34,210 bases of DNA from Coriobacteriia bacterium. Lineage in GTDB: Bacteria; Actinomycetota; Coriobacteriia; Anaerosomatales; SLCP01. The notes below the pieces were generated by a model that did not search any database, was not told the DNA's origin, and worked only from the letters and a program-made list of their open reading frames with translations. Shown here in pieces: positions 24,612 through 34,210 of this stretch. The position numbers were made by a program, and so were the translations under genes. Each line of letters starts with the position of its first letter. Within the stretch, counting starts at the first letter, position 1. The stretch lies in assembly GCA_014859265.1 (NCBI GenBank), contig JACUUN010000016.1, forward strand, positions 1 through 34,210, read 5' to 3'.

Positions 24612-24658
24612 CGTGGGTGTGCGACACGGCACCATGGCGTGTTTTCTGCTCGATACTA

Positions 24659-24674
24659 TGTGAACAGAATCACA
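24659..24674 (+). promoter_or_regulatory. CRP/FNR-superfamily operator-like palindrome
   Basis: TGTGAACAGAATCACA is an exact TGTGA-N6-TCACA dyad, the consensus of CRP and close to that of actinobacterial GlxR. It lies 108 bp upstream of the small CxxC protein start and just upstream of a weak promoter match (TTGTCC-18-TAATGT), a position suited to activation. The cognate regulator is not in the window. Confidence 0.6.
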
Positions 24675-24741
24675 CAAAACATACCTCTTGTCCTGCAAGC
24701 TTAAGCCGTGCTAATGTTTGCACCGATAGATGCCGAGGTAT

Positions 24742-24763
24742 GGTGTAATGCAAGCACTACACC
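24742..24763 (+). promoter_or_regulatory. 22-bp near-perfect dyad before the small CxxC gene
   Basis: Arms GGTGTA and TACACC enclose TGC/GCA, with one A/C mismatch and an AA centre. It ends 18 bp before the start codon, next to the ribosome binding site, so it may be an operator over the transcription start or an mRNA hairpin. Confidence 0.55.
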
Positions 24764-24781
24764 TCGTGTGGAGGTAGTCCG

Positions 24782-24922
24782 ATGGTACGCAAGCAAACAT
24801 GTCCGCGTTGCCGGGGCGACCGGTACGTCAAGGTCGAGAAGCCCGAGGGCGCCAAGCACCAGAAGTGTCCCGAGTGCAACGGGGCAGGATACAAAGTGCA
24901 GGTCGTGCACCACTACCGATAG
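24782..24922 (+). CDS. Small two-CxxC zinc-binding protein (46 aa)
   Basis: 46 residues, ATG 24782 behind GGAGG at 7 bp. It has two knuckles, CPRCRG at 7-12 and CPECNG at 29-34, spaced like one DnaJ-type zinc-ribbon unit, with a basic N-terminus (MVRKQ) and a Lys-rich linker. Zinc binding is likely; the partner and role are unknown. It could be a free-standing DnaJ-like or RNA-binding zinc ribbon. It has its own upstream regulatory region with a CRP-type palindrome and a second dyad, and a terminator after it, so it is a real, separately controlled gene. It is adjacent to hsp20 on the same strand, which may hint at a proteostasis role (inference). Confidence 0.78.
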   Translation: MVRKQTCPRCRGDRYVKVEKPEGAKHQKCPECNGAGYKVQVVHHYR

Positions 24923-24947
24923 CACAACACACTCAGAGCCGCACCCC

Positions 24948-24980
24948 ACGACACCGGTCGGGAAGCCCCGCCGGTGTCGT
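24948..24980. terminator. Bidirectional terminator between the small CxxC gene and trpA
   Basis: ACGACACCGG and CCGGTGTCGT form a perfect 10-bp stem around a 13-nt loop. It serves the plus-strand small gene and the minus-strand trp operon. There is no U-tract on either side. Confidence 0.65.
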
Positions 24981-24997
24981 CGCATTCCAGGGAGTTC

Positions 24998-25795
24998 TTA
25001 GAGGCGAGCGAACAAGACCGCGTTGGCGAGCGAGCCGACGAACTCCTCGACTGCCGCTGGATCGCCTTGCCGTCGCACGACTGCGGAGCCTACCACTACA
25101 CCGTCGGCGATGCGGGCGACGGCCGCAGCCTGTGCCGGCTCACAGACCCCGAACCCCACGGCAACCGGCAGCGCGGTGTGGCCGCGGATCTGCTCGACCA
25201 GGGAACCCAGCTCGGCCGGAAGTTCCGCCCGCTCCCCCGTCACCCCGGTCGTCGATACACAGTAGACGAACCCTGCCGACGCCGCACCGACGGTCGCAAG
25301 CCGCTCGAACGTCGAGGTGGGGGCGACAAGGAAGACCGTGTCGAGCCCCGCCGACGCCGCGAGCCAGGGTCTCGCTGCCTCCGGCGGCATGTCAGGAACG
25401 ATCACGCCCGCGATTCCGGCCTCGCGCATCGCTGCCGCAACGCGCGGTAGGCCCATGCGCATCAGGGGGTTAAGGTAGGTCATGAGCGCGATGGGCGGCG
25501 CATCCAAACCCTCGGCCGCGAGGAACTCCGCGGCCAGGTCGATCGACTCGGCGAGCCCGAACCCGCCCTCGCGTGCGACACGTGCCGCCTCGGCGATCAC
25601 CGGCCCGTCGGCGAGCGGGTTGCCGTAGGGCACGCCGAGTTCGATGACGTCGGCCCCGGCGCGGGCGGCGGCACGCAATGCGGTGAGCGAGGTCGCGCGG
25701 TCGGGATAGCCCGCCATCAGGTAGACGATGAGCGCGGCCCGGTCCGCCGGGAAGCCCCGGCCGAGCCCCCGCGGGGCTGCGCCTTCACTCGCCAC
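24998..25795 (-). CDS. trpA: Tryptophan synthase alpha subunit
   Basis: 265 residues from GTG 25795, which overlaps the trpB stop by 11 bp and has GGAGG 9 bp upstream; the longer frame is a shadow of trpB. It cleaves indole-3-glycerol phosphate to indole and glyceraldehyde 3-phosphate and passes indole to Trp[19 protein letters not shown] contains the catalytic Glu (E49 equivalent) and Asp (D60 equivalent). The usual SDP before LADGP reads GNP here; that Asp (D56 in Salmonella) lies in loop 2 and contacts TrpB, so the subunit interface may differ. Phosphate-binding [12 protein letters not shown] and [11 protein letters not shown] are normal. Last gene of the T-box controlled operon. Confidence 0.94.
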   Translation of the reverse strand: MASEGAAPRGLGRGFPADRAALIVYLMAGYPDRATSLTALRAAARAGADVIELGVPYGNPLADGPVIAEAARVAREGGFGLAESIDLAAEFLAAEGLDAPPIALMTYLNPLMRMGLPRVAAAMREAGIAGVIVPDMPPEAARPWLAASAGLDTVFLVAPTSTFERLATVGAASAGFVYCVSTTGVTGERAELPAELGSLVEQIRGHTALPVAVGFGVCEPAQAAAVARIADGVVVGSAVVRRQGDPAAVEEFVGSLANAVLFARL

Positions 25796-27023
25796 CCAGA
25801 CCGGCCTCCCGCACGATGTCCATGTCCTTGTCGCCGCGGCCAGACACGTTGACGACCACGACGGCGTCGGGGCCGAGCTCGGATGCAAGCCGCGGCAGAA
25901 GCGCGAGCGCGTGGGCGCTCTCGATGGCGGGGATGATGCCTTCGATCTCGGTGAGCAAGGCGAACGCAGCGAGCGCCTCGGTATCGGTGACGGCCTCGTA
26001 GCGCACGAGCCCTTCGTCCTTCAGGTAGCTGTGCTCGGGACCCACGCCGGGATAGTCGAGGCCCGCCGAGATCGAGTACGCCTCGAGCGGGTTGCCCGCG
26101 TCGTCCTGGAGCAGGTAGGAGTAGAAGCCGTGCAAGACCCCGGGTGCGCCCTTCGTGAGGGCGGCGCCGTGCTTGTCCGTCTCGATGCCGAGACCCGCAG
26201 CCTCGGCCCCGACGAGAAGCGGACGCTTCCCCGCTGGCAGGTCGCGCAGGAAGGGGTAGAACATGCCGATGGCGTTGCTCCCACCGCCCACGCACGCAAT
26301 CACCGCATCGGGCACGGACTCCGCCCGCCCCTGCAGCTGAACGAGCGTCTCCTCGCCGATCACCTTCTGGAACTCGCGCACCATGACCGGATAGGGATGC
26401 GGCCCGACCGCGCTGCCGAGCACGTAGAACGTGTCTTCGACCCGCTCGACCCAGTGGCGTAGCGCCGCCGTGACGGCATCAGCAAGCGTGCCGGTGCCCT
26501 CGGCGACGGGGATGACCTCGGCACCGAGAAGGCGCATCTTGTAGACGTTGAGCGATTGGCGCCGGATGTCCTCGGTGCCCATGAAGACCGAACACTCGAG
26601 TCCCATGAGGGCCGCGGCGGTGGCGGTCGCCACCCCGTGCTGCCCCGCACCGGTCTCGGCGATGACCCGGTGCTTGCCCATCCGGCGGGCGAGCAGGCAC
26701 TGGCCGATGGTGTTGTTGATCTTGTGCGCGCCAGTGTGGTTCAAGTCCTCACGCTTCAGGTAGACCCGGCCGAGTCCGACCGCGTCTGCGAGCCGCTCGG
26801 CGCGGTAGAGCGGCGTGGGACGCCCGACGTAGTCCTGCAACAGCTCGCCGAACTCCCCGGTGAAAGCGGGGTCATTCAGGGCCTCGCGAAACGCCTCGTC
26901 GAGCTCGGTAAGCGCGGGGACGACGGTCTCGGGCACGAAGGTCCCCCCGTACGGACCGAAGAACCCCTGCGCATCCGGACTCGAATAGGCCATCTCGGCC
27001 GAGGGCAGGAACACGTCGCTCAC
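25785..27023 (-). CDS. trpB: Tryptophan synthase beta subunit (TrpB1)
   Basis: 412 residues. It condenses indole with serine using [16 protein letters not shown] is the classic TrpB1 opening; the Schiff-base Lys is K101 in [10 protein letters not shown] and the catalytic Glu is E123 in [20 protein letters not shown] binds the PLP phosphate, and the serine-binding region near the C-terminus ([11 protein letters not shown]) is normal. The GTG start overlaps the trpF stop (GTGA). This is the TrpA-partnered form, directly followed by trpA; a second, TrpB2-type gene lies two genes upstream in the same operon. Confidence 0.96.
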   Translation of the reverse strand: MSDVFLPSAEMAYSSPDAQGFFGPYGGTFVPETVVPALTELDEAFREALNDPAFTGEFGELLQDYVGRPTPLYRAERLADAVGLGRVYLKREDLNHTGAHKINNTIGQCLLARRMGKHRVIAETGAGQHGVATATAAALMGLECSVFMGTEDIRRQSLNVYKMRLLGAEVIPVAEGTGTLADAVTAALRHWVERVEDTFYVLGSAVGPHPYPVMVREFQKVIGEETLVQLQGRAESVPDAVIACVGGGSNAIGMFYPFLRDLPAGKRPLLVGAEAAGLGIETDKHGAALTKGAPGVLHGFYSYLLQDDAGNPLEAYSISAGLDYPGVGPEHSYLKDEGLVRYEAVTDTEALAAFALLTEIEGIIPAIESAHALALLPRLASELGPDAVVVVNVSGRGDKDMDIVREAGLGGE

Positions 27024-27664
27024 TGTCGTACCTCCTCGTCTGCCGCGCGCACCGCAGCCACGAACGCGTGCAACTTCAGCTGGTCCTTCTGGCGTAGCCT
27101 CTCTTCAACTCCCGAAGAGACGTCCACCCCGTACGGGCCGAGCGTGCGGATGGCCCCGCCCACGTTCACCGGGTTGAGCCCGCCGGCCACAATCACCGGC
27201 ACCCACGAAGGCAGCGGGGACGCTGACTGCCAGGGGAACGTGCGGCCCGTCCCGCCATCAACACCTTCAACGTACGTGTCGAAGAGCAGCGCGGCCACGG
27301 TGCCCCGGTAGACGTCGAACTCGGCTGCATCGAACTCCGGGCGCACGCGCAGCGCCTTGATGACGGGAGCGGGCGCAGCGGCGCAGCACTCGGCACTCTC
27401 CGACCCGTGGAACTGGACAGCGGCAAGGTTCAACCGCGCCACTGCCCGTTCCACGTAGTCGACAGGAGCATCGACGAACACGCCCACGCGGGCCACGAAC
27501 GGCGGGATGGTGGCGAAGATCTCCTCGGCCTCGGTGAGTGTCACCTGCCGGGGCGACTCGGCAAGCACCACACCGAGCGCGTCGGCGCCGGCGCGCACCG
27601 CCTCGGCGGCATCAACCGCCGAGGCGAGCCCGCAGACCTTCACGCGTGTCCGTACGTTGCGCAC
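27020..27664 (-). CDS. trpF: Phosphoribosylanthranilate isomerase
   Basis: 214 residues, GTG start behind GGGAG. It rearranges phosphoribosylanthranilate to the carboxyphenylamino-deoxyribulose phosphate. The catalytic Cys lies in VKVCGL and the catalytic Asp in [17 protein letters not shown] and the C-terminal [11 protein letters not shown] and GVDVSSGVE form the phosphate site. Family length is normal. It lies 28 bp after trpB2 and overlaps trpB1. Confidence 0.95.
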   Translation of the reverse strand: MRNVRTRVKVCGLASAVDAAEAVRAGADALGVVLAESPRQVTLTEAEEIFATIPPFVARVGVFVDAPVDYVERAVARLNLAAVQFHGSESAECCAAAPAPVIKALRVRPEFDAAEFDVYRGTVAALLFDTYVEGVDGGTGRTFPWQSASPLPSWVPVIVAGGLNPVNVGGAIRTLGPYGVDVSSGVEERLRQKDQLKLHAFVAAVRAADEEVRQ

Positions 27665-27692
27665 CGTGCTCCCTCTCCTTGTGCGACGACGC

Positions 27693-29039
27693 CTAGGCGC
27701 CCTCGCACATGCTGCCGGCTGCGAAGTCGTAGTCCTCTAGCGTGCCGGCGTTGTACGCCTCGTAGGCCGCCAGGTCGAAGTGCCCGTGACCTGACAGGCC
27801 GAACAGGATCGTCCGATCTTCACCCGCCTCGCGGGCAGCCAGCGCCTCGTCGATGGCCGTGCGGATAGCGTGACTGCTCTCCGGTGCCGGCAGGATGCCC
27901 TCGGTACGGGCGAACATGACGGCCGCGTCGAAGCACGGATTCTGGTGGACCGCCACCGCCTCGATCGCATCCTCCTTGCGCAGGAGCGACACGAGCGGGG
28001 AATCCCCATGGTACCGCAGCCCGCCCGCGTGGATGCCGGCGGGCACGAAGTCGTGGCCCAGCGTGTACATCATCATCTTCGGGGTCATGCCGGCCTCGTC
28101 GCCGAGGTCGTAGCGGTACTCGCCCGCGGTGAGCGTCGGGCACGCCTTCGGCTCGACTGCCACAAGGCGAGCGTTCGACTTACCGTCGAGACGCCGCTTG
28201 TAGAACGGGAACGCGAGGCCCGCGAAGTTCGAGCCGCCGCCGATGCACGCTACGACGACATCCGGCTCGGCCTGGGCCATCTCCATCTGCAGGATGGCCT
28301 CCTCGCCGATGATCGTCTGGTGCAGGCACACGTGGTTGAGCACGCTGCCGAGACAGTAGTGGGTGTCGTCGCGCATCGCGGCATCCTCGACCGCCTCGGA
28401 GATCGCGATGCCGAGGCTGCCGAGCGAGTCAGCGTCGAGGTCGAGCACGTGACGACCGGCCTTGGTGCGGGTCGACGGCGAGGGGATGACCTCGGCTCCG
28501 TAGGTCTCCATGAGGATGCGGCGGTAGGGCTTCTGGCGGTACGAGATCCCGACCATGTAGACGACGCACTCCATGCCGTAGAGCGCGCACGCAATCGAGA
28601 GCGCGCTTCCCCACTGGCCGGCACCGGTCTCGGTGGTGATGCGCTCGATGCCCTCCATCTTGTTGTAGAAGGCCTGCGGGATGGCCGTGTTGGGCTTGTG
28701 GCTGCCTGCGGGCGAGACGCCCTCGTACTTGTAGAAGATCTTCACGCCCTCGGGCAGGCCGAGCTCCTTCTCGAGCTGGCGCGCACGGTTGAGCGGGGCC
28801 GGGCGGTACGTCCGGTAGACGTACTGGACCTCCTCGGGGATCTCGATGTAGCGCTCCATCGAGACCTCCTGCTTGATGAGCTCCATCGCGAAGAGCGGCG
28901 AGAGCGCCTCCGGGCCGATGGGCTCATCGGTCACCGGATGCAGCGGCGGCGCGATCGGCGCGGGCAGATCGGGGTTGATGTTGTACCACCGCGTCGGCAT
29001 CTGCTTCTCGTCGAGCACGAACCTGGTCCTGTCTGGCAT
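27693..29039 (-). CDS. TrpB2-type tryptophan synthase beta-like protein
   Basis: 448 residues; ATG 29039 behind GGAGGAG. It belongs to the longer TrpB2 class: N-terminal extension with [25 protein letters not shown], the PLP Lys K115 in [27 protein letters not shown] and [13 protein letters not shown]. TrpB2 enzymes do not need TrpA; some use O-phosphoserine or act as indole-rescue enzymes. Here it sits between trpC and trpF in an operon that also holds a complete TrpB1/TrpA pair, so it is an additional rather than a replacement enzyme. The spacer to trpC is 48 bp with no structure noticed. Confidence 0.93.
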   Translation of the reverse strand: MPDRTRFVLDEKQMPTRWYNINPDLPAPIAPPLHPVTDEPIGPEALSPLFAMELIKQEVSMERYIEIPEEVQYVYRTYRPAPLNRARQLEKELGLPEGVKIFYKYEGVSPAGSHKPNTAIPQAFYNKMEGIERITTETGAGQWGSALSIACALYGMECVVYMVGISYRQKPYRRILMETYGAEVIPSPSTRTKAGRHVLDLDADSLGSLGIAISEAVEDAAMRDDTHYCLGSVLNHVCLHQTIIGEEAILQMEMAQAEPDVVVACIGGGSNFAGLAFPFYKRRLDGKSNARLVAVEPKACPTLTAGEYRYDLGDEAGMTPKMMMYTLGHDFVPAGIHAGGLRYHGDSPLVSLLRKEDAIEAVAVHQNPCFDAAVMFARTEGILPAPESSHAIRTAIDEALAAREAGEDRTILFGLSGHGHFDLAAYEAYNAGTLEDYDFAAGSMCEGA

Positions 29040-29087
29040 GTCGATCTCCTCCCTTACTCCTGTGATCCCTGTCGTGAAACGTCGAAT

Positions 29088-29899
29088 CTACACCGTCGCA
29101 CCTCGGATGACCGCCACCCTGGCGACACCCGTGAGATCGGCCAACACGTCCTCCGGGAAGGCGGCGCGCATCAGCGTCTCGCCTACGAGTACCGCGTCCG
29201 CCCCAGCCGAAGCGGCAGCGCGGACGTCGTCCCTAGTCTTCACGCCGCTCGCCGCCACCGTGGTTGCTCCCGCCCCGGCCGAAAGGGCGGTCACCCTATG
29301 TGCGCGCTCCGCGTCGAACTCGAGAGTGCGCAGGTCGCGGCTGTTCACGCCGATGAGCGTCGCTCCGGCCGCGAGCGCGATGTGCAGTTCACCCTCGTCG
29401 ATCACCTCGACGAGACACTCCAGGCCGAGGGTGGACGCGAGATCGAGGTAGTCGGCGATGGCCTGTTCGAGGACACTCACCATGAGCAGGACCGCATCAG
29501 CACCGTGGCCCCGGGCGACGAAGAGCTGCACCGAGTCGACGACGAAGTCCTTGCAGAGCACCGGCAGATCGACCGCGTCGGCAACATCGGAGAGGTCGGT
29601 AAACGAGCCCGCGAACACCTCCGGCTCGGTAAGCACGCTGATTGCGGCCGCTCCCCCGTCCTCGTAGTGCAGGGCCTGCTTGGACGCCTCACACTCGGGC
29701 GCGATGGGACCTGCCGAGGGAGACGCTTTCTTGATCTCGGCTATGACCGCAACATCTGCGCGGCCGAAGAGCGCGGCGGCGAAGGGGCGCGGCTCCCGTG
29801 CACAGCAGGCGAGGCGCTCGCGGTCGGCGGGAGCCAGCCCAACCCACTCAGCGGAGATGCGCGCGGTGCGCCGTGCGATCATCTCGTCGAGGAAGCCGG

Positions 29900-29903
<4 letters not shown>
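29088..29903 (-). CDS. trpC: Indole-3-glycerol phosphate synthase
   Basis: 271 residues; the GTG start overlaps the trpGD stop as GTGA. TIM-barrel enzyme closing the indole ring with loss of CO2. VIAEIKKASPSAGPI carries the catalytic Lys and the substrate-binding Ser; LCKDFVVDS, LLMVSVLEQ, LVEVIDEGELHIAL and IGVNSRDLRTLEFD are the remaining active-site strands. VAASGVKTRDDV and VLVGETLMRA bind phosphate. Length and motifs are ordinary; it is not fused to TrpF, which is encoded separately two genes on. Confidence 0.96.
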
Positions 29904-31569
<1,666 letters not shown>

Positions 31570-31573
<4 letters not shown>

Positions 31574-33057
31574 AGGACGACCTCCTCGGCGTGCATGCCT
31601 GCGGCGAACTCGAGCGCCCGGTGCAGTGCCTTGGCCTTGTGCAGCGTCTCCTCGTACTCGCGCTGCGGATCGGAGTCGGCGACTATGCCCGCGCCCGACT
31701 GCAGATAGACGCGGCCGCCCGCGATGACGAACGTGCGGATGGTGATGCACATGTCCATCGCGCCATCGAGGCCGATGTAGCCCACGGTCCCCGCATACGG
31801 GCCGCGGGCCGCAGGCTCAAGTTCGCGGATGATTTCCATCGCACGGATCTTCGGTGCGCCCGACACCGTGCCGGCCGGAAAGGTCGCGCGCAAGGCGTCG
31901 AACGCCGTCTTGTCGGGTGCGAGCGTGCCGGTGACGTTGGAGACGATGTGCATCACGTGACTGTAGTTCTCGACCTCCATGAGCTCATCGACGGTGACCG
32001 AGCCCGGCGTGCACACGCGGCCAAGGTCGTTGCGGCCGAGATCGACGAGCATGACGTGCTCGGCGCGCTCCTTCTCGTCGGCGAGCAGATCGGCGCGCAG
32101 CCTGCCGTCCTCGGCGAGATCGGCTCCGCGCGGGCGCGTGCCGGCAAGCGGGCGGGTGAGCACCGAATCACCCTCAACGCGTACGAGCGGCTCGGGACTC
32201 GAGCCCACGAGCGTGACGTCGCGAGTGCGCAGGCAGAACATGTAGGGGCTGGGATTGACCGTGCGCAAGACGCGGTAGAGGTCGAGGCCGTCGCCTTCGT
32301 AGGGCGCACTGAAGCGTTGCGAGAGCACGACCTGGAAGATATCGCCCGCTGCGATGTGCTCCTTGGCGCGCGCCACGCTGCCGAGGAACTCCTCGCGCGT
32401 GGTCTCGGCGACAAGCGGGACCTCGGCGGCGACACCCACGGAACCCAGACGCGCGCCGGGAGGTCCTGCATCGATGCGGCGAAGCGCGGCGTCGATGCGC
32501 CCGAGCGCCCGGTCGTAGGCGGCTGCAGGCGCGGCTCCGGGTCTGACCGGGGCGATTACCTGCATGACGCGGCGTGCATGGTCGAAGGCGATGACGATGT
32601 CGGCAAGCATGAACGCCATGTCGGGTACGGGCACCTCGGTGCCATGGCGCGGAACCCGCTCGAACCCGGCGGCCACCTCGTAGCCGACGTAGCCGACCGC
32701 TCCACCCACGAAGCGTGGCAACCCTGGCACGCGGGCAACGGTGCCGGCTGCCAAACGGCGTTCAAGCACCGTGAGCGGGTCGGCAGCGCGCTCCCCCACC
32801 ACCCCGCCGTTCTCGACAACGACCTCGTCGACGTGCGCGGTGATGGTCTCACGATCGCCCACACCGAGAAAGCTGTAGCGGCCCATGCGCTCGCCGCCGG
32901 AAACGCTCTCGAGAAGGAAGGCGTGCTCCACCCCTTCGGCAAGCGCCATGAACGCCGAGATCGGCGTCGTGAGGTCCGCGTAGACCTCGCGCGCGACCGG
33001 GACCACGTTGTGGTCGTGCGCCAGTCGCGCGAACTCTTCTCTCCTCGGTACGATCAT
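31570..33057 (-). CDS. trpE: Anthranilate synthase component I
   Basis: 495 residues from ATG 33057 (IVPRREEFARL), with GAGGAG upstream; earlier in-frame starts fall in the T-box leader. It makes anthranilate from chorismate with ammonia from TrpG. The LLES motif (48-51) of the tryptophan feedback site is intact, so the enzyme should be inhibited by Trp. The catalytic domain shows NPSPYMF, TRPLAGTRPRG, VDLGRNDLGRV, FPAGTVSGAPKIRAMEII and GYIGLDGAMDMCITIRT. It is the first gene of the operon, directly behind the T-box. Confidence 0.96.
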
Positions 33058-33133
33058 CGCCCTGCTGCTCCTCACCGGTGGCTTAGCCGACCGCACGGTG
33101 TGCGGCCGCCCTCGGCGGGATGCGGAGCCCGGA

Positions 33134-33170
33134 AGACAACAAACCCCTCATCCCCCAAGGGACGAGAGGT
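33134..33170 (-). terminator. T-box-controlled intrinsic terminator before trpE
   Basis: ACCTCTCGTCCC pairs with GGGATGAGGGGT in a 12-bp stem with a 4-nt loop, followed by TTTGTTGT on the minus strand. It lies directly after the antiterminator sequence (33176-33190), which it excludes. Confidence 0.9.
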
Positions 33171-33457
33171 CATCTCGCGGTGCCACCCTTGTTGCCCTCC
33201 CCATACGGGGCGGGCCACTCATCCTGACAGTACGTGGACCTTGCGGAGCGCGTCTCAAAAGCGCGTGCTCCGGTCCGGATACCCGGCCCCTTCTATCGGT
33301 GGGGGTCCGCCGGGACTAGCGGGCGCGTACGCCTTTGTCCTCGGTGCCTCCGGGGTCCATTCCCTCCAGCCGCTCACGCCGGTTTCCACCTGCCACCGGC
33401 TCTCTCTGCTTCGCGTCCGGGGTACTCCTCCCCATCACAGGCGCATATTCGGTTGTG
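33134..33457 (-). promoter_or_regulatory. T-box riboswitch for tRNA-Trp, controlling the trp operon
   Basis: On the minus strand, in order: a GGAGTACC loop (AGTA motif, 33421-33429); an AGAGAG stretch; a distal stem with GGTGGAAACC; the specifier-loop segment GGAATGGACC with codon UGG (Trp) at 33357-33359; and the invariant antiterminator AAGGGTGGCACCGCG (33176-33190). The bulge reads UGGC, complementary to GCCA, matching the G discriminator plus CCA of bacterial tRNA-Trp. The terminator follows. Uncharged tRNA-Trp should stabilise the antiterminator and permit transcription of all seven genes. Boundaries are approximate at the 5' side. Confidence 0.93.
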
Positions 33458-33463
33458 GCGGCG

Positions 33464-33493
33464 AGTGTAGCACCGTGGCCGAGGAGGGTGCAA
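33464..33493 (-). promoter_or_regulatory. trp operon promoter
   Basis: -35 TTGCAC (33488-33493), 18-bp spacer, -10 TACACT (33464-33469), giving a start near 33457, just ahead of T-box stem I. Confidence 0.7.
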
Positions 33494-33556
33494 CATCAGG
33501 TGCTTTGGAGCGTGTCACGGGCCCGCCAGGGGGGGGTGCAGGTACCGTCGGGTATC

Positions 33557-33574
33557 TGGGTGCGATCGCACCCA
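33557..33574. repeat. 18-bp perfect palindrome upstream of the trp promoter
   Basis: TGGGTGCGATCGCACCCA is perfectly self-complementary, with GCGATCGC at its centre. It sits about 65 bp upstream of the trp -35. It may be an operator or part of the termination region of the upstream peptidase gene. Confidence 0.6.
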
Positions 33575-33600
33575 CTTTCCTGAGAGACTGCGGATGGTCC

Positions 33601-33625
33601 CGGTCCTGCTCTGCGGGCAGGACCG
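33601..33625 (-). terminator. Possible terminator hairpin downstream of the M48-like gene
   Basis: CGGTCCTGC and GCAGGACCG form a perfect 9-bp stem with a 7-nt loop, about 100 bp after the peptidase stop. No U-tract is present, so termination is uncertain. Confidence 0.4.
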
Positions 33626-33721
33626 CCTGGAGCGACTCGGGATCGAAGTCCGCAACAAACGGGTCGACGAAGCGCACGCCCTCGATCTCCTGTCCGTCCT
33701 GGAAGTCCTCGGAGAGTCACG

Positions 33722-34210
33722 TCATCGGAAACGGTGAGGTGAGAGGTCCGGCCGAACGGACGCCAGCGGTTTTTGACCTTCGAGTCGCGGGGCGGGCGGA
33801 GGCATGACGGGCTCGTTGGGCGCGACGACCGGCGGCGCCATCCCCTCTATCCCGAGCACCTCACGCAGCCTGGCGATGCGGCGGTTCTCGGGGTCGTGCT
33901 CGTCGTCGGTCGACGAGTCCCCCGTCCAGCAGTAGAAAAGCTGCGTGTAGCCGGGCCCAACCGTCGGCACGAAGTTGTTGAACCGGACGCACTTCTCGAG
34001 CGCCGAGAGCATCGCGCGCGGGTCTTTCAGCAGCAGCATGCCCTCCGCGTCGGCGACCTCGGCATGACGCAGGTGCGACCGCCGGTGGCCGAATACGATG
34101 AACTCCGAAACGATGACGAACACCACCACGACCGGGAAGAGCCAGGCGAGCAGCGGGAATGCTCTGACAGTAACCGCATGCGGCGGTATCGCTTTAGGAC
34201 CACGCTCGGT
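33722..34210 (-). CDS. M48-family (HtpX-like) membrane metallopeptidase, C-terminal part
   Basis: The frame is open from the right edge to a TGA at 33722, giving 163 residues; the N-terminus with the HExxH motif would lie outside. A membrane segment (AFPLLAWLFPVVVVFVIVS) is followed by a loop RRSHLRHAEVADAEG, comparable to the SRxxExxAD region that gives the third zinc ligand in M48. DPRAMLSALEKC and ENRRIARLREVLGIEG match the usual C-terminal helices (HPPxxxRIxRL in HtpX). The tail is Pro-rich. In the ligand loop the Glu is one residue closer to the Asp than in the canonical spacing, so activity or my alignment is uncertain. Confidence 0.68.
   Translation of the reverse strand, partial: TERGPKAIPPHAVTVRAFPLLAWLFPVVVVFVIVSEFIVFGHRRSHLRHAEVADAEGMLLLKDPRAMLSALEKCVRFNNFVPTVGPGYTQLFYCWTGDSSTDDEHDPENRRIARLREVLGIEGMAPPVVAPNEPVMPPPAPRLEGQKPLASVRPDLSPHRFR

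Noticed and set aside
31591-33807. 738-codon plus-strand frame across trpE and the T-box
   Set aside because: Antisense to trpE and running through a clear regulatory RNA, with no recognisable protein features.

Overview
The window is a gene-dense stretch of a high-GC (roughly two thirds by eye) bacterial chromosome. It carries only ordinary metabolic and regulatory genes, with no phage, insertion sequence or CRISPR array. A PdtaS/PdtaR-type signalling pair (ANTAR regulator), GTG starts and an Rv2006-like trehalose module point to Actinobacteria. A ferredoxin-linked split glutamate synthase, an HdrB-HdrC protein, a PPi-type phosphofructokinase and an archaeal-type class I aldolase suggest an anaerobic, deep-branching lineage, for example the Coriobacteriia/OPB41 type. 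That placement is inference.

Left part (1-4.8 kb, minus strand): an operon runs hdrBC-like, glutamine amidotransferase, FMN/ferredoxin glutamate synthase, GXGXG subunit (cut by the left edge). Its roughly 115-nt leader carries a strong terminator-like hairpin and a mutually exclusive helix just upstream of the first gene. A metallophosphoesterase is transcribed divergently (4951-5739). Then come, on the minus strand, a GH65 phosphorylase and a beta-phosphoglucomutase/trehalose-6-phosphate phosphatase fusion, which together look like a split form of mycobacterial Rv2006. They are followed by mgtE and the pdtaR/pdtaS pair, which appears to have a leaderless promoter.

Middle part (13.3-24 kb): tRNA-Leu(CAA), an MFS transporter, a LOG-family nucleotide phosphoribohydrolase, and a plus-strand diguanylate cyclase whose periplasmic sensor domain carries a CxxCH haem-binding motif. 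The spacer between the last two is packed with inverted repeats. A minus-strand cluster follows: class I fructose-bisphosphate aldolase, accD, accA, PPi-type phosphofructokinase and a class II aldolase, preceded by nadE. Together these cover lower glycolysis, malonyl-CoA supply and NAD synthesis.

Right part (24-34.2 kb): an hsp20 gene with a hairpin in its leader; a 46-residue two-CxxC protein with a CRP-type palindrome and a second dyad upstream; and a complete tryptophan operon, T-box-trpE-trpGD-trpC-trpB2-trpF-trpB1-trpA (minus strand). The T-box has a UGG specifier, an UGGC tRNA-acceptor bulge and a 12-bp terminator, so it should sense uncharged tRNA-Trp. The operon carries both TrpB1 and TrpB2. 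The right edge cuts an M48-like membrane peptidase.

Many junctions are 4-nt GTGA overlaps (ATGA in accD-accA), suggesting heavy use of translational coupling.
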